A program made the translations under genes and the position numbers. A model generated the notes under the pieces. The model made no database searches, had not been told where the DNA came from, and saw nothing but the letters and a program-made list of their open reading frames with translations. Below, in pieces: positions 30,254 through 39,786 of a stretch of 64,000 nt of DNA (position 1 is the first letter of the stretch; each line of letters begins with the position of its first letter). Location: assembly GCF_037076465.1 (NCBI RefSeq), contig NZ_AP028908.1, positions 1,860,001 to 1,924,000 on the forward strand. The letters are read 5' to 3'. The stretch comes from Pectobacterium araliae (GTDB lineage Bacteria > Pseudomonadota > Gammaproteobacteria > Enterobacterales > Enterobacteriaceae).

Positions 30254-30973
30254 GTGACACCAACTATTGATTTGCTACAACGCCACCGTTCTATACGTGC
30301 GTTTACGTCTCAGGCCGTGACCGATGAACAACGCCACGCCATCATTACTTCCGCACAGAGTGCCTCCAGCTCCAGCTTTTTACAATGCAGTACGGTTATC
30401 CGTATTACCGATCCTGCCGTGCGGGAAACACTCGTTCACTATACTGGCGAGCAAGGCTATGTGGCACAGGCAGCGGAATTTTGGGTCTTTTGTGCCGATT
30501 TCCATCGGCATGTCGAGATTTTCCCTCAGGCTGAAACGGGCCTGGCCGAGCAATTGCTGATTGGCTGTGTCGATACCGCTATTATGGCGCAGAATGCACT
30601 GGTTGCTGCCGAATCGCTAGGGCTCGGTGGGGTTTTTATCGGTGGGATTCGCAATCGCATTGTTGACGTGACGCAGTTACTGCAATTGCCGACGTTGGTG
30701 ATACCGCTGTTTGGCTTGTGTCTGGGGCACCCGGACGCCGAACCCATGCTGAAACCGCGCATGCCAACGGCCATGATGTTGCATGAAAATATTTATCAGC
30801 CGCTCGACCCTGATGTACTGGCGCAATACGACCAGCAAATGGTGGAATATTACCTGCAACGTACCGGTAGCCGCCGTGAGAGCTGGAGTGAGCACGTTGA
30901 ACTGACGCTGAAAAAAGAGTTACGTCCATTCATGCTGGACTACTTACATCGACAAGGATGGGCGATACGCTAG
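30254..30973 (+). CDS. nfsA: Oxygen-insensitive NADPH nitroreductase NfsA
   Basis: This 239-residue FMN flavoprotein of the nitroreductase family performs two-electron reduction of nitroaromatics and quinones using NADPH. Features include [16 protein letters not shown] at the N-terminus (FMN-phosphate arginines), [23 protein letters not shown] near 115, and LFGLCLGHP near 155. The start is a GTG with GAAGGA 7 nt upstream. It is followed 16 bp later by rimK, as in E. coli, and the two are probably co-transcribed. Confidence 0.93.
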   Translation: MTPTIDLLQRHRSIRAFTSQAVTDEQRHAIITSAQSASSSSFLQCSTVIRITDPAVRETLVHYTGEQGYVAQAAEFWVFCADFHRHVEIFPQAETGLAEQLLIGCVDTAIMAQNALVAAESLGLGGVFIGGIRNRIVDVTQLLQLPTLVIPLFGLCLGHPDAEPMLKPRMPTAMMLHENIYQPLDPDVLAQYDQQMVEYYLQRTGSRRESWSEHVELTLKKELRPFMLDYLHRQGWAIR

Positions 30974-30989
30974 TATCGGTAGGATATTT

Positions 30990-31901
30990 ATGAAGATAGC
31001 CATTCTGTCTCGCGATGGAGCGTTATATTCCTGCAAACGTCTGCGTGAAGCCGCTGAGGCGCGTAAGCATAGTGTTGAGATTATCGATCCACTTTCTTGC
31101 TATATGAATATTAATTCGGCGGCGCCGTCGGTGCATTACCGTGGACGTCGGTTGGATAAATACGATGCGATTATTCCACGTATTGGCTCACAGATTACAT
31201 TCTATGGCACGGCGGTATTACGCCAGTTTGAAATGTTGGGGAGTTATCCGCTGAATAATTCTGTTGCGGTGATTCGCGCCCGTGACAAACTTCATTCACT
31301 GCAACTGCTTGCCCGCGAAGGGATTGATCTGCCAATTACTGGCTTTGCCCACTCGCCGGATGATACTGGCGATCTGATCGCGATGGTAGGCGGTGCACCG
31401 CTGGTCGTGAAATTGGTGGAAGGCACGCAGGGGATTGGCGTTGTATTAGCGGAGACGCGGCAGGCGGCAGAAAGCGTGATTGATGCGTTTCGTGGGCTGA
31501 ATGCACATATTCTGGTGCAGGAATACGTGCATGAAGCGCAGGGTAAAGATATCCGCTGTCTTGTGATCGGTAATCGAGTGGTTGCGGCAATAGAACGGCA
31601 GGCGAAGGCGGGGGAGTTTCGTTCAAATTTGCATCGTGGCGGGTCGGCAAATAACGTGAAAATTACGGCACAGGAGCGTGCGATTGCTATCAAGGCGACG
31701 AAAACGCTAGGGCTGAATGTGGCGGGGGTCGATATTTTGCGCGCCGAACGCGGGCCGCTGGTGATGGAAGTGAATGCTTCACCGGGGCTGGAAGGGATTG
31801 AAACGACGACCGGTTTCGATATTGCTGGCATGATGATTGAGTTTATTGAGCAAAATACTCAGAAGCGCGTCGCAACATCGACAACAATAAGTAAAAGTTA
31901 G
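30990..31901 (+). CDS. rimK: Ribosomal protein S6 glutamate ligase RimK
   Basis: This 303-residue ATP-grasp ligase adds glutamate residues to the C-terminus of ribosomal protein S6. ATP-grasp elements are visible: [19 protein letters not shown] near residue 137 (nucleotide-binding loop), [19 protein letters not shown] near 175, and the metal-binding [14 protein letters not shown] near 258. It follows nfsA closely, and a hairpin at 31921-31937 follows it. Confidence 0.94.
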   Translation: MKIAILSRDGALYSCKRLREAAEARKHSVEIIDPLSCYMNINSAAPSVHYRGRRLDKYDAIIPRIGSQITFYGTAVLRQFEMLGSYPLNNSVAVIRARDKLHSLQLLAREGIDLPITGFAHSPDDTGDLIAMVGGAPLVVKLVEGTQGIGVVLAETRQAAESVIDAFRGLNAHILVQEYVHEAQGKDIRCLVIGNRVVAAIERQAKAGEFRSNLHRGGSANNVKITAQERAIAIKATKTLGLNVAGVDILRAERGPLVMEVNASPGLEGIETTTGFDIAGMMIEFIEQNTQKRVATSTTISKS

Positions 31902-31920
31902 CTTTCTGAAACGGAGACTG

Positions 31921-31937
31921 CGCCGTAAAATACGGCG
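31921..31937 (+). terminator. Hairpin after rimK
   Basis: CGCCGTA and TACGGCG with an AAA loop, followed by TTTCT. The T run is short, so termination may be partial. Confidence 0.6.
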
Positions 31938-32104
31938 TTTCTATTGGCGCGTGGCTATTAGGTCGCGTTCGCGGCAGCGATCGTTGTGCAGTAAGGTAAG
32001 GAAAACGGGTCGTGGTGCGCTTTTATCATGGCATCGTTGCACAATATTCCGTAAGCTATGTGCCGTTTTTAAGATGGTTTCTGTTTTGAGACTGTTTCTG
32101 TTTT

Positions 32105-32130
32105 AACATCGTTTCTGTATGAACGATGTT
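32105..32130 (+). terminator. Hairpin upstream of ybjN
   Basis: AACATCGTT and AACGATGTT form a perfect 9-bp stem with an 8-nt loop, then CTCTTTT. It lies 47 nt before the ybjN ATG and follows imperfect GTTTCTGTTTT repeats at about 32079-32104. It could be a terminator or a ybjN leader element. Confidence 0.5.
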
Positions 32131-32179
32131 CTCTTTTCAATAACGCTGTCTTTACGGTGGCAAGTATGAGGCAAACATG

Positions 32180-32659
32180 ATGGATTCACTCATCGTTCCG
32201 GATTTGGCTATGCTACGGCGGTGGCTGGATCAACTGAACATTCTGTATTTCGAATGTGATTCCTGTCAGGCGCTCCATCTTCCTCATATGCAAAATTTTG
32301 ATGGTGTGTTCGATGCAAAGGTTGATCTGGTGGATAACGTGATCTTGTTTTCCGCACTTGCCGAAGTGAAGCCCAGCGCACTGATTCCTCTGGTCGGCGA
32401 TCTGAGCCAAATCAATGCCAGTTCCTTGACCGTTAAGGCATTTATCGACGTTCAGGATGATAACCTGCCGAAACTGATTGTTTGCCAGTCGTTTAGTGTT
32501 GCCGCAGGCATGACGTTGGAACAATTCAGGCATTTCATGCAGCAATCCGAAGAACAGATCTCAATGGTGATCCTTGAAGCGAGCGCTAATAATCTGCTGT
32601 TTATCGGTGAGGAAGAAGAGGGCTCTGCTACGCGAGTCACGACTTCCCATTTGCATTGA
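32180..32659 (+). CDS. ybjN: YbjN, type III secretion chaperone-like protein
   Basis: This 159-residue cytosolic protein is close to E. coli YbjN (158): FECDSCQALHLPHMQNFDGVFDAK and SLTVKAFIDVQDDNLPKLIVCQS. Its fold resembles type III secretion chaperones, and in E. coli it affects motility and stress traits. Two adjacent ATGs (32177 and 32180) are possible. I chose the second because it gives the E. coli start and GAGG is then 8 nt upstream. Confidence 0.9.
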   Translation: MDSLIVPDLAMLRRWLDQLNILYFECDSCQALHLPHMQNFDGVFDAKVDLVDNVILFSALAEVKPSALIPLVGDLSQINASSLTVKAFIDVQDDNLPKLIVCQSFSVAAGMTLEQFRHFMQQSEEQISMVILEASANNLLFIGEEEEGSATRVTTSHLH

Positions 32660-33038
32660 TACGGTTGCTGCCAACGGCAGCAATTGGTTTTACTTATTTT
32701 CCTTTCACCGCCATTTATTCTGGTTATTTCGCCTTATTGCCAGATATTCCTCTTTGTTTGTCGCTAAACGCCTTCATCACATCGACAAAATGTGAATAAA
32801 TAATCGTTAAAACCCATTTTTTACGTTCAAGTATGGTGTGCATGATGTTGTGGGGTTATGCTTTATTCCTGTAGGCGACAGACTGTCGAATCAGGGCTAT
32901 GTCTGTGTATGAGCGGATAAAAATCGGTGCATATTCATTCACCGATTGGATATGACGGTACATGCGCAGACATGTTTTGTATCTCCACGATACAGACTTA
33001 CTCCCACGAATCACCCCCTTGAATGGAGGAAGGAACGG
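32660..33038. other. Intergenic region between ybjN and potF
   Basis: The 379 bp contain the ybjN terminator (32665-32683) and the potF leader. In the leader, AATCGGTG (32922-32929) and CACCGATT (32940-32947) form a perfect 8-bp stem with a 10-nt loop about 90 nt before the ATG. No gene is visible. Confidence 0.55.
32665..32683 (+). terminator. Intrinsic terminator of ybjN
   Basis: TTGCTGCC and GGCAGCAA with a 3-nt loop, followed by TTGGTTTTACTTATTTT. Confidence 0.8.
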
Positions 33039-34148
33039 ATGTTCACCCAACGTAAAAAATGGCTATCGGGTGTTGTTACCGGCTTGCTGATGGCCGCGTC
33101 CGTCACCGCATCTGCGGAAGAGAAAACGCTGCATGTTTATAACTGGTCCGACTATATCGCACCCAACACGTTAGCCAATTTCCAGAAAGAAACCGGCATT
33201 AAGGTTGTCTATGATGTGTTTGACTCCAACGAAGTGTTGGAAGGCAAACTCATGGCGGGCAGCACAGGTTTTGATCTGGTAGTGCCTTCAGCCAGCTTCC
33301 TTGAGCGTCAGCTCTCAGCGGGAGTTTTTCAGCCATTAGACAAGAGTAAGCTACCGAATTACAAAAATCTGGATCCTGAGCTGATGAAGCTGATTGCTCA
33401 GCACGATCCCGATAACCAATATGCCCTGCCTTATCTGTGGGCGACCACGGGTATTGGCTATAACGTCGAGAAAGTCAAAGCGGCGCTGGGTGCCGATGCG
33501 CCTGTTGATAGCTGGGATCTGGTGCTGAAGCCAGAGAATCTGGAAAAGCTGAAAAGCTGCGGGGTGTCTTTCCTGGATGCGCCGGAAGAGATCTTTGCCA
33601 CGGTATTAAACTATCAGGGTAAAGATCCGAACAGCACCAAACCGGGTGATTACAGCACGTCAGCGACCGATCTGTTGCTGAAACTGCGTCCGAGCATTCG
33701 TTATTTCCATTCGTCGCAATATATCAACGATCTGGCGAACGGCGACATCTGCGTTGCTGTAGGCTGGGCTGGCGATATCATGCAGGCGGGGAATCGTGCG
33801 AAAGAGGCGAAGAACGGCGTCAATATCCAATACAGTATTCCGAAAGAAGGCGCATTGGCATTCTTTGATGTCCTCGCCATCCCGAAAGATGCTAAAAATC
33901 TGGATGAAGTCTACGCGTTTCTGGATTACCTGATGAAGCCGGAAGTGATGGCGGAGATCAGTAACCACACCTATTACGCTAGCGGTAATCTGGCATCTTT
34001 GCCTTTGGTTAACGAAGAGATTCGTAACAATCCGGGTGTCTACCCACCTGCGGATGTGCGTGCCAAAATGTTTACGCTCAAGGTGCAATCTCCTCAGATT
34101 GACCGTACACGTACTCGTGCATGGACTAAAGTTAAGAGCGGTAAATAG
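33039..34148 (+). CDS. potF: Putrescine ABC transporter substrate-binding protein PotF
   Basis: This 369-residue periplasmic binding protein delivers putrescine to PotGHI. The signal peptide ends near ASVTASAEEK. The mature protein begins TLHVYNWSDYIAP, typical of PotF/PotD. It also has AGSTGFDLVVPSASFLERQ near 85 and GDICVAVGWAGDIMQAGNRA near 250, which line the polyamine site. I start at ATG 33039, preceded by GGAGGAAGGA; the frame is open 31 codons further without a site. It is first gene of potFGHI. Confidence 0.94.
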   Translation: MFTQRKKWLSGVVTGLLMAASVTASAEEKTLHVYNWSDYIAPNTLANFQKETGIKVVYDVFDSNEVLEGKLMAGSTGFDLVVPSASFLERQLSAGVFQPLDKSKLPNYKNLDPELMKLIAQHDPDNQYALPYLWATTGIGYNVEKVKAALGADAPVDSWDLVLKPENLEKLKSCGVSFLDAPEEIFATVLNYQGKDPNSTKPGDYSTSATDLLLKLRPSIRYFHSSQYINDLANGDICVAVGWAGDIMQAGNRAKEAKNGVNIQYSIPKEGALAFFDVLAIPKDAKNLDEVYAFLDYLMKPEVMAEISNHTYYASGNLASLPLVNEEIRNNPGVYPPADVRAKMFTLKVQSPQIDRTRTRAWTKVKSGK

Positions 34149-34348
34149 CGGCTTTGATCTAATGTGATACCGACTATAAGTCGGGTGCCATCGTGCGCTC
34201 TACTTATTGAAGGCGTTAAATGTGGCAAAAAACAGGCGGATAACCCGCCTGTTTGCGCTCTATATTGTGTCACACCGTTGAATGCAAAACGCGTAATCGC
34301 GTCGTCAGCGGGGCGACTTGTTCTGCTTTTGCCGGAGATCAATGCGAA

Positions 34349-35482
34349 GTGAATGACGCGATCCCACGCCCTCAATCAAAACCTCAAAAAGCGGCCACGC
34401 CGCTGCTGGAAGTCCGTAACCTGACGAAGTCGTTTGATGGTCAGGCCGCTGTCGATGATGTTAGCCTGACGATTTATAAAGGCGAAATTTTTGCTCTGCT
34501 GGGCGCATCTGGCTGTGGGAAATCCACGCTGTTGCGTATGCTGGCAGGTTTTGAGCTCCCCACGCAGGGACAGATTGTTCTGGATGGTCAGGATTTGTCA
34601 TTGGTGCCGCCTTACCAGCGCCCTATCAATATGATGTTTCAATCTTATGCGCTGTTTCCACACATGACGGTGGAAAAGAATATCGCGTTTGGTTTGAAAC
34701 AGGACAAGCTACCGCGTGCGGAAATCAAAGATCGTGTAGAAGAGATGCTGTCGCTGGTGCATATGCAGGAGTTTGCCAATCGTAAACCGCATCAACTCTC
34801 CGGTGGTCAGCGTCAGCGTGTTGCGTTGGCTCGTAGTCTGGCGAAGCGTCCAAAACTGCTGTTGCTGGATGAACCGATGGGGGCGCTGGACAAGAAACTG
34901 CGTGACCGCATGCAGCTTGAAGTCGTCGATATTCTGGAACGCGTTGGTGCAACCTGTGTGATGGTGACGCACGATCAGGAAGAAGCCATGACCATGGCAG
35001 GACGTATTGCCATCATGAATCGCGGTAAGTTCGTACAGATTGGCGAGCCGGAAGAGATTTATGAGCACCCGAATACACGTTTCAGCGCAGAATTCATCGG
35101 CTCGGTCAATATGTTTGAAGGGATATTGCAGGAGCGCCAGGATGAGGCACTGATTATTAGAAGCCCCGGGTTGGTGCATCCACTGAAGGTGGATTCGGAT
35201 GTGTCGGTGGTGGATGGCGTACCGGTTTACATTGCGTTGCGTCCTGAAAAAATTATGCTGTGCGAAGAGGTTCCGGCTGACGGCTGTAATTTCGCCGTAG
35301 GGGAAGTCGTTCATATCGCCTATCTGGGGGATTTGTCGGTTTACCACGTCAGGCTCAACAGTGGGCAAATCATCAGCGCGCAGCTACAAAATGCCTATCG
35401 CTATCGTAAAGGCACACCGACCTGGGGAGATGAGGTTCGGCTGTGTTGGGATGCGGACAGCTGTGTGGTTCTGACGGTGTAG
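34349..35482 (+). CDS. potG: Putrescine ABC transporter ATP-binding protein PotG
   Basis: This 377-residue ATPase has the same length as E. coli PotG. Walker A is GASGCGKST near residue 52, signature LSGGQRQRVALARS near 150, Walker B LLLDEPMGALD, and the C-terminal TOBE domain (LRPEKIMLCEE) regulates transport. The likely start is GTG 34349 (product MNDAIPRPQ), with GGAG about 12 nt upstream; the frame remains open to 34253 but the added residues do not resemble PotG. It is 200 bp downstream of potF and 14 bp upstream of potH. Confidence 0.92.
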   Translation: MNDAIPRPQSKPQKAATPLLEVRNLTKSFDGQAAVDDVSLTIYKGEIFALLGASGCGKSTLLRMLAGFELPTQGQIVLDGQDLSLVPPYQRPINMMFQSYALFPHMTVEKNIAFGLKQDKLPRAEIKDRVEEMLSLVHMQEFANRKPHQLSGGQRQRVALARSLAKRPKLLLLDEPMGALDKKLRDRMQLEVVDILERVGATCVMVTHDQEEAMTMAGRIAIMNRGKFVQIGEPEEIYEHPNTRFSAEFIGSVNMFEGILQERQDEALIIRSPGLVHPLKVDSDVSVVDGVPVYIALRPEKIMLCEEVPADGCNFAVGEVVHIAYLGDLSVYHVRLNSGQIISAQLQNAYRYRKGTPTWGDEVRLCWDADSCVVLTV

Positions 35483-35496
35483 TGAGGAAGAATGCC

Positions 35497-36462
35497 ATGA
35501 CTTTATTTCCTGAACATCACACGGCGGAACCACCGGGCAAGGCCAGACTTTGGCTGCGTGTGCTAATGGCTCGCTGGCGTCAAAAACACGGGCACAAGCT
35601 GGTTATCGCGCTGCCGTATGTATGGCTGCTGCTGCTGTTTATGCTGCCGTTCCTGATCGTGTTCAAAATCAGTTTCGCAGAGATGGCACGTGCAATTCCG
35701 CCTTATACCGATCTGGTTTCCTGGATGGACGACAAGCTGGATATTTCCCTGAATCTTGGGAATTACCTGCACTTGTTGGACGATCCGCTGTATTTCGATG
35801 CCTATATGCAGTCGCTTCAGGTTGCGGCCGTATCGACGCTGTGCTGCTTGCTTATTGGTTATCCCTTGGCTTGGGCTGTTGCACATAGTAAGCCATCGAC
35901 ACGTAATATCCTGTTATTATTGGTTATTCTTCCATCATGGACGTCGTTTTTGATCCGTGTCTATGCCTGGATGGGGATTCTGAAAAATAACGGCATCCTG
36001 AATAACTTCCTACTGTGGCTGGGCGTGATTGATGAACCGCTGATCATTTTGCACACTAATCTGGCGGTTTACATTGGCGTTGTGTATTCCTATTTGCCGT
36101 TTATGGTGTTGCCTATCTATACCGCGCTGACGCGGCTGGACTACTCGCTTGTGGAAGCGTCGTTGGATCTGGGCGCGCGGCCGCTAAGAACGTTCTTCAG
36201 CGTGATCGTCCCACTCACGAAAGGCGGTATTATTGCGGGTTCGATGCTGGTGTTCATCCCTGCGGTGGGGGAATACGTGATTCCAGAACTGCTCGGTGGA
36301 CCAGATAGCATTATGATTGGCCGTATTCTGTGGCAGGAATTCTTCAATAACCGAGATTGGCCAGTGGCATCCGCTGTCGCGATCGTCATGTTGTTGCTGT
36401 TGATTATGCCGATTATCTGGTTCCATAAACATCAGAGCAAAACTGCGGAGGGTGAAGCGTGA
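35497..36462 (+). CDS. potH: Putrescine ABC transporter permease PotH
   Basis: This 321-residue inner-membrane permease has about six transmembrane helices. The ATPase-coupling loop is visible (LVEASLDLGARPLRTFFSVIVPLTKGGI near residue 225). Together with PotI it forms the putrescine channel. I start at ATG 35497, preceded by GAGG and giving a length near that of E. coli PotH (317). It overlaps potI by 4 nt. Confidence 0.94.
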   Translation: MTLFPEHHTAEPPGKARLWLRVLMARWRQKHGHKLVIALPYVWLLLLFMLPFLIVFKISFAEMARAIPPYTDLVSWMDDKLDISLNLGNYLHLLDDPLYFDAYMQSLQVAAVSTLCCLLIGYPLAWAVAHSKPSTRNILLLLVILPSWTSFLIRVYAWMGILKNNGILNNFLLWLGVIDEPLIILHTNLAVYIGVVYSYLPFMVLPIYTALTRLDYSLVEASLDLGARPLRTFFSVIVPLTKGGIIAGSMLVFIPAVGEYVIPELLGGPDSIMIGRILWQEFFNNRDWPVASAVAIVMLLLLIMPIIWFHKHQSKTAEGEA

Positions 36463-37304
36463 ATAATTTACCTGTTGTTCGCTCGCCGTGGCGTATTGTG
36501 ATTTTGGTTCTGTGTTTTACCTTCCTCTATGCGCCGATGCTGATGCTGGTGATCTATTCGTTCAACAGCTCCAAGCTGGTTACCGTATGGGCAGGGTGGT
36601 CGACACGCTGGTATATCGAACTGTTTCACAATACGGCAATGATCAGTGCGGTGCTCTTGAGCCTGACGATTGCCGCCGCATCGGCAACGATGGCCGTGAT
36701 CCTTGGGACTATCGCTGCTGTCGTCATGGTGCGTTTTGGCCGTTTCCGTGGTGCCAATGGTTTTGCGTTTATGCTGACGGCACCACTGGTGATGCCAGAC
36801 GTGATTACCGGTCTGTCGCTGCTGTTGCTCTTTGTTGCCTTAGGCCATGCCATTGGGTGGCCAGCGGAAAGGGGCATGTTCACCATCTGGCTGGCGCACG
36901 TCACGTTCTGCACCGCGTATGTCACCGTGGTGATCAGTGCGCGCCTGCGTGAACTGGATCGTTCTATTGAAGAAGCGGCGATGGATCTGGGGGCGAACCC
37001 GCTCAAAGTCTTCTTCATTATCACGGTGCCGATGATTGCTCCTGCGCTGCTTTCTGGCTGGCTGCTGGCGTTTACACTGTCGCTGGACGATCTGGTTATT
37101 GCCAGCTTCGTGGCGGGGCCAGGTTCAACGACGCTGCCTATGTTGGTGTTCTCCAGCGTCAGAATGGGGGTTAATCCACAAATTAACGCCTTGGCTTCCC
37201 TGATATTGTTAGTCGTTGGTATTATTGGGTTTATCGCTTGGTGGTTTATGGCGAGAGCAGAGAAGCAGCGCTATCGTGATAGGCAAAAAGCGAGACGTGG
37301 CTGA
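36459..37304 (+). CDS. potI: Putrescine ABC transporter permease PotI
   Basis: This 281-residue inner-membrane protein has six helices and an EAA-type coupling loop (SIEEAAMDLGANPLKVFFIITVPMIAPAL near 170). Its length matches E. coli PotI. The ATG overlaps the potH stop (ATGA). It is the last gene of the operon, with a terminator at 37347-37377. Confidence 0.94.
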   Translation: MNNLPVVRSPWRIVILVLCFTFLYAPMLMLVIYSFNSSKLVTVWAGWSTRWYIELFHNTAMISAVLLSLTIAAASATMAVILGTIAAVVMVRFGRFRGANGFAFMLTAPLVMPDVITGLSLLLLFVALGHAIGWPAERGMFTIWLAHVTFCTAYVTVVISARLRELDRSIEEAAMDLGANPLKVFFIITVPMIAPALLSGWLLAFTLSLDDLVIASFVAGPGSTTLPMLVFSSVRMGVNPQINALASLILLVVGIIGFIAWWFMARAEKQRYRDRQKARRG

Positions 37305-37346
37305 TTCGATCTCTCTCTGTAATGTGTGAGCCTCGCGAAGATTTCC

Positions 37347-37377
37347 AGCAACGCCGCCAGAGTATGGGGGCGTTGCT
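37347..37377 (+). terminator. Intrinsic terminator of potFGHI
   Basis: AGCAACGCC and GGCGTTGCT form a 9-bp stem followed by GTTTTG. Confidence 0.85.
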
Positions 37378-37493
37378 GTTTTGTATCAGCATCACGTTTT
37401 ATATTGGCATCGGATTCTATATTGGTGCTGTATTTTTGGCGGGTAAATGCCGCATAAAGGGAGTGCGTTGAAATTCTGTACAAGAAAAAGGAA

Positions 37494-37946
37494 ATGACGC
37501 AACGCAAAGTGTATGCCCCGGTGCCCGTGATGGTGGCGGGGATTGCGATTATTGCTACTCGTGTTTTGGGGATTCTGCTGCTTGTCTGGGAGCTCGGGCT
37601 CAGCGATTTGAGCTGCTGGATTGGCAGCAACGCGGAAGCCTGGGATTCGACACTGGTATTATTGTTATCGCTCGTTATCGTCGGCATTGAAATTCGCTGT
37701 GGTTTTGCCGTTTTGGCGGGCGTGAACTGGGGACGATGGGGCTATGTGGCCTGTCAGGCTGCCGTCGTGTGTTACCTGCTGCTGGCGTCATTCAGTGAAT
37801 TTATGCCAGCGATATTCCATATTTCAGGGGAAGACAACGCCGCCGTGCTGCACCAACTCCTGTTACAGAAGATCCCGGATCTTCTGGTGATGATTTTGCT
37901 ATTTCTGCCACGACGCAGTAAGCGTTTTTTTCTGCGCCAGAAATAG
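37494..37946 (+). CDS. ybjO: Inner-membrane protein YbjO
   Basis: This 150-residue protein has four hydrophobic segments. It resembles E. coli YbjO (162 residues) in layout and in the end segment LLLQKIPDLLVMILLFLPRRSKRFF; function unknown. The drawn ATG has AAGGA almost adjacent, so the true start may differ slightly. I saw no better start upstream in frame. It lies between potI and rlmC as in E. coli. Confidence 0.78.
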   Translation: MTQRKVYAPVPVMVAGIAIIATRVLGILLLVWELGLSDLSCWIGSNAEAWDSTLVLLLSLVIVGIEIRCGFAVLAGVNWGRWGYVACQAAVVCYLLLASFSEFMPAIFHISGEDNAAVLHQLLLQKIPDLLVMILLFLPRRSKRFFLRQK

Positions 37947-38072
37947 GTATGCCTCTCTTATGAGTTAATCTGTCTGCTGGCGTCACCATGAATCAGTAAA
38001 AGGTCGCAGGGTGACGCCGCCAGAGTGATATAATCTTTTCATTCTGTATTTCTTCTTATAGTTAGATTGTTT

Positions 38073-39230
38073 ATGCATTGTGCCCGCTACAGCACGGGAA
38101 CCTGTCGTTCCTGCCAATGGCTGGAAAAAGCCTACCCTCAGCAATTGTCTGATAAGCAGCAGCATCTTGAAGATTTGCTGCAACCGCATGCTGTGCAGCG
38201 CTGGCTGCCCGTGCAACCCTCTGAGCAGTCTGGATTTCGTAATAAAGCCAAAATGGTGATAAGTGGTAGCGTGGAACGCCCGCTGCTGGGGATGCTGCAT
38301 CGCGATGGAACCGCGGTGGATCTCTGCGATTGCCCGCTTTATCCGCCCAGCTTCGCGCCAATTTTCGATGTGCTTAAAGTTTTCATCGCTCGTGCGGGGT
38401 TGACGCCTTATAACGTGGAACGCCGCCGTGGAGAATTGAAATACCTGCTGCTGACGGAAAGTACGCAGCACGGTACGTTCATGCTGCGCTTTGTCTTGCG
38501 CTCGGAAACCAAGCTGGCGCAGCTGCGAGCTGCATTGCCCTGGCTACAGCAGCAGTTGCCCCAGCTTGAGGTGATATCCGCCAATATCCAGCCCGTGCAT
38601 CAGGCGATTATGGAAGGGAAAGCGGAGATTATCCTGAGTGACGCTGCGGCACTGGCCGAACAGTTTAATCAGGTGCCGCTGTATATCCGTCCGCAGAGTT
38701 TTTTCCAGACGAACCCGCGGGTCGCCGCTGCGCTGTATGCCACGGCACGCGATTGGGTTGCAGAGCTGAATATTACTAGCATGTGGGATCTGTTTTGCGG
38801 GGTAGGGGGTTTTGGCCTGCACTGTGTATCCCCTGAGATGCGTTTAACGGGGATCGAAATCAGCGCTGAGGCGATAGCCTGTGCGCGTCGCTCGGCAGAA
38901 CAGTTAGGGTTGAAGCAGGTGGAGTTTCAGGCACTGGATTCCACGCAGTTCGCGACAGCTAAAGCGGAAATCCCCGATCTGGTGCTGGTCAATCCGCCAC
39001 GCCGCGGTATCGGTAGCGAACTGTGCGCCTACCTGAGCCGCATGGCACCAGACTATATTCTCTATTCCAGCTGTAACGCTGAAAGCATGGCGAAAGACAT
39101 GACGGAACTGGCGAATTACCGTGCGCTGCGCGTACAGCTGTTCGACATGTTCCCGCATACGGCGCACTACGAAGTACTGACGTTATTAGTGAAATATCAT
39201 AGCGAGCAAGAAAGTATATTTGTTAAATAG
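38073..39230 (+). CDS. rlmC: 23S rRNA (uracil-747-C5)-methyltransferase RlmC
   Basis: This 385-residue SAM-dependent enzyme methylates U747 of 23S rRNA. The N-terminal cysteines ([16 protein letters not shown], then LCDCPLY near 90) bind the iron-sulfur cluster. The SAM-binding motif is [12 protein letters not shown] near 240, and the catalytic cysteine lies in YSSCNAESM near 345. I start at the ATG equivalent to E. coli RlmC; a TTG six bases upstream is possible. A TATAAT hexamer at about 38029-38034 may be its -10. Confidence 0.93.
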   Translation: MHCARYSTGTCRSCQWLEKAYPQQLSDKQQHLEDLLQPHAVQRWLPVQPSEQSGFRNKAKMVISGSVERPLLGMLHRDGTAVDLCDCPLYPPSFAPIFDVLKVFIARAGLTPYNVERRRGELKYLLLTESTQHGTFMLRFVLRSETKLAQLRAALPWLQQQLPQLEVISANIQPVHQAIMEGKAEIILSDAAALAEQFNQVPLYIRPQSFFQTNPRVAAALYATARDWVAELNITSMWDLFCGVGGFGLHCVSPEMRLTGIEISAEAIACARRSAEQLGLKQVEFQALDSTQFATAKAEIPDLVLVNPPRRGIGSELCAYLSRMAPDYILYSSCNAESMAKDMTELANYRALRVQLFDMFPHTAHYEVLTLLVKYHSEQESIFVK

Positions 39231-39241
39231 AGAGGGATTTT

Positions 39242-39733
39242 ATGATTGAATTTTTTATTCTTTTAATTTTCGTAATATTACTCCTTACTTGGAATGTTAT
39301 GTCCGGTTTTGTTTATAGAAAACCGCTCTTCATGGTCTGTATTGGGTTGCTTTTTAGTTTTATCGGTGCTGTTGTTATCTCTTCGTTAGAAAGGATGGAG
39401 CCGCTAGAAATTTTTAAAGATGTAAAGTTATCACTTTCCGTCATTAATTATACCATCGCTGCTGCGGGAGGGAGTTTTATTGCTGGTGGGCTGATGTTGA
39501 AAGCTCAACATGCGGCACGAAATGAAAGAATAGCAGCAGAAAGAAGCTTTTATCTTGAAGTCAAACTAATAAATGATCTTATCGAATCTTTTGAAGAGAA
39601 AATGAAGCAAGCAGATATCTTAGATGTGGATGAATTTAAAAAAACATTAGTCGATGGGAAAGTTATTCTATATGAAAAAATTCAGGCGCTACAAGATAAG
39701 AAGGACAAACTAGATAAGCTCGAATATGAATAA
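39242..39733 (+). CDS. Unknown small membrane protein with coiled-coil tail
   Basis: I do not recognise this 163-residue protein. Two or three hydrophobic segments (about residues 3-20, 28-48 and 65-85) are followed by a charged helical tail rich in Lys and Glu that looks like a coiled coil (residues 90-160). It starts 11 bp after rlmC with AGAGAGGGA before the ATG. Its DNA is clearly more AT-rich than rlmC or artJ. E. coli has no gene here, so it is an accessory insertion. It could be a phage-defence or envelope protein, but nothing shows this. Confidence 0.6.
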   Translation: MIEFFILLIFVILLLTWNVMSGFVYRKPLFMVCIGLLFSFIGAVVISSLERMEPLEIFKDVKLSLSVINYTIAAAGGSFIAGGLMLKAQHAARNERIAAERSFYLEVKLINDLIESFEEKMKQADILDVDEFKKTLVDGKVILYEKIQALQDKKDKLDKLEYE

Positions 39734-39748
39734 GTAATATAGTCGATG

Positions 39749-39777
39749 AGCATTGGGTGTTTTTACCACCCAATGCT
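39749..39777. terminator. Bidirectional terminator between the orphan gene and artJ
   Basis: AGCATTGGGTG and CACCCAATGCT form an 11-bp perfect stem with a 7-nt loop between the convergent genes. Confidence 0.85.
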
Positions 39778-39786
39778 TGTTTGACC

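Noticed and set aside
34709..35368. Open frame of 219 codons antisense to potG
   Set aside because: It mirrors the PotG coding sequence and is rich in His, Gln and Arg as shadow frames are; no start signal or domain.
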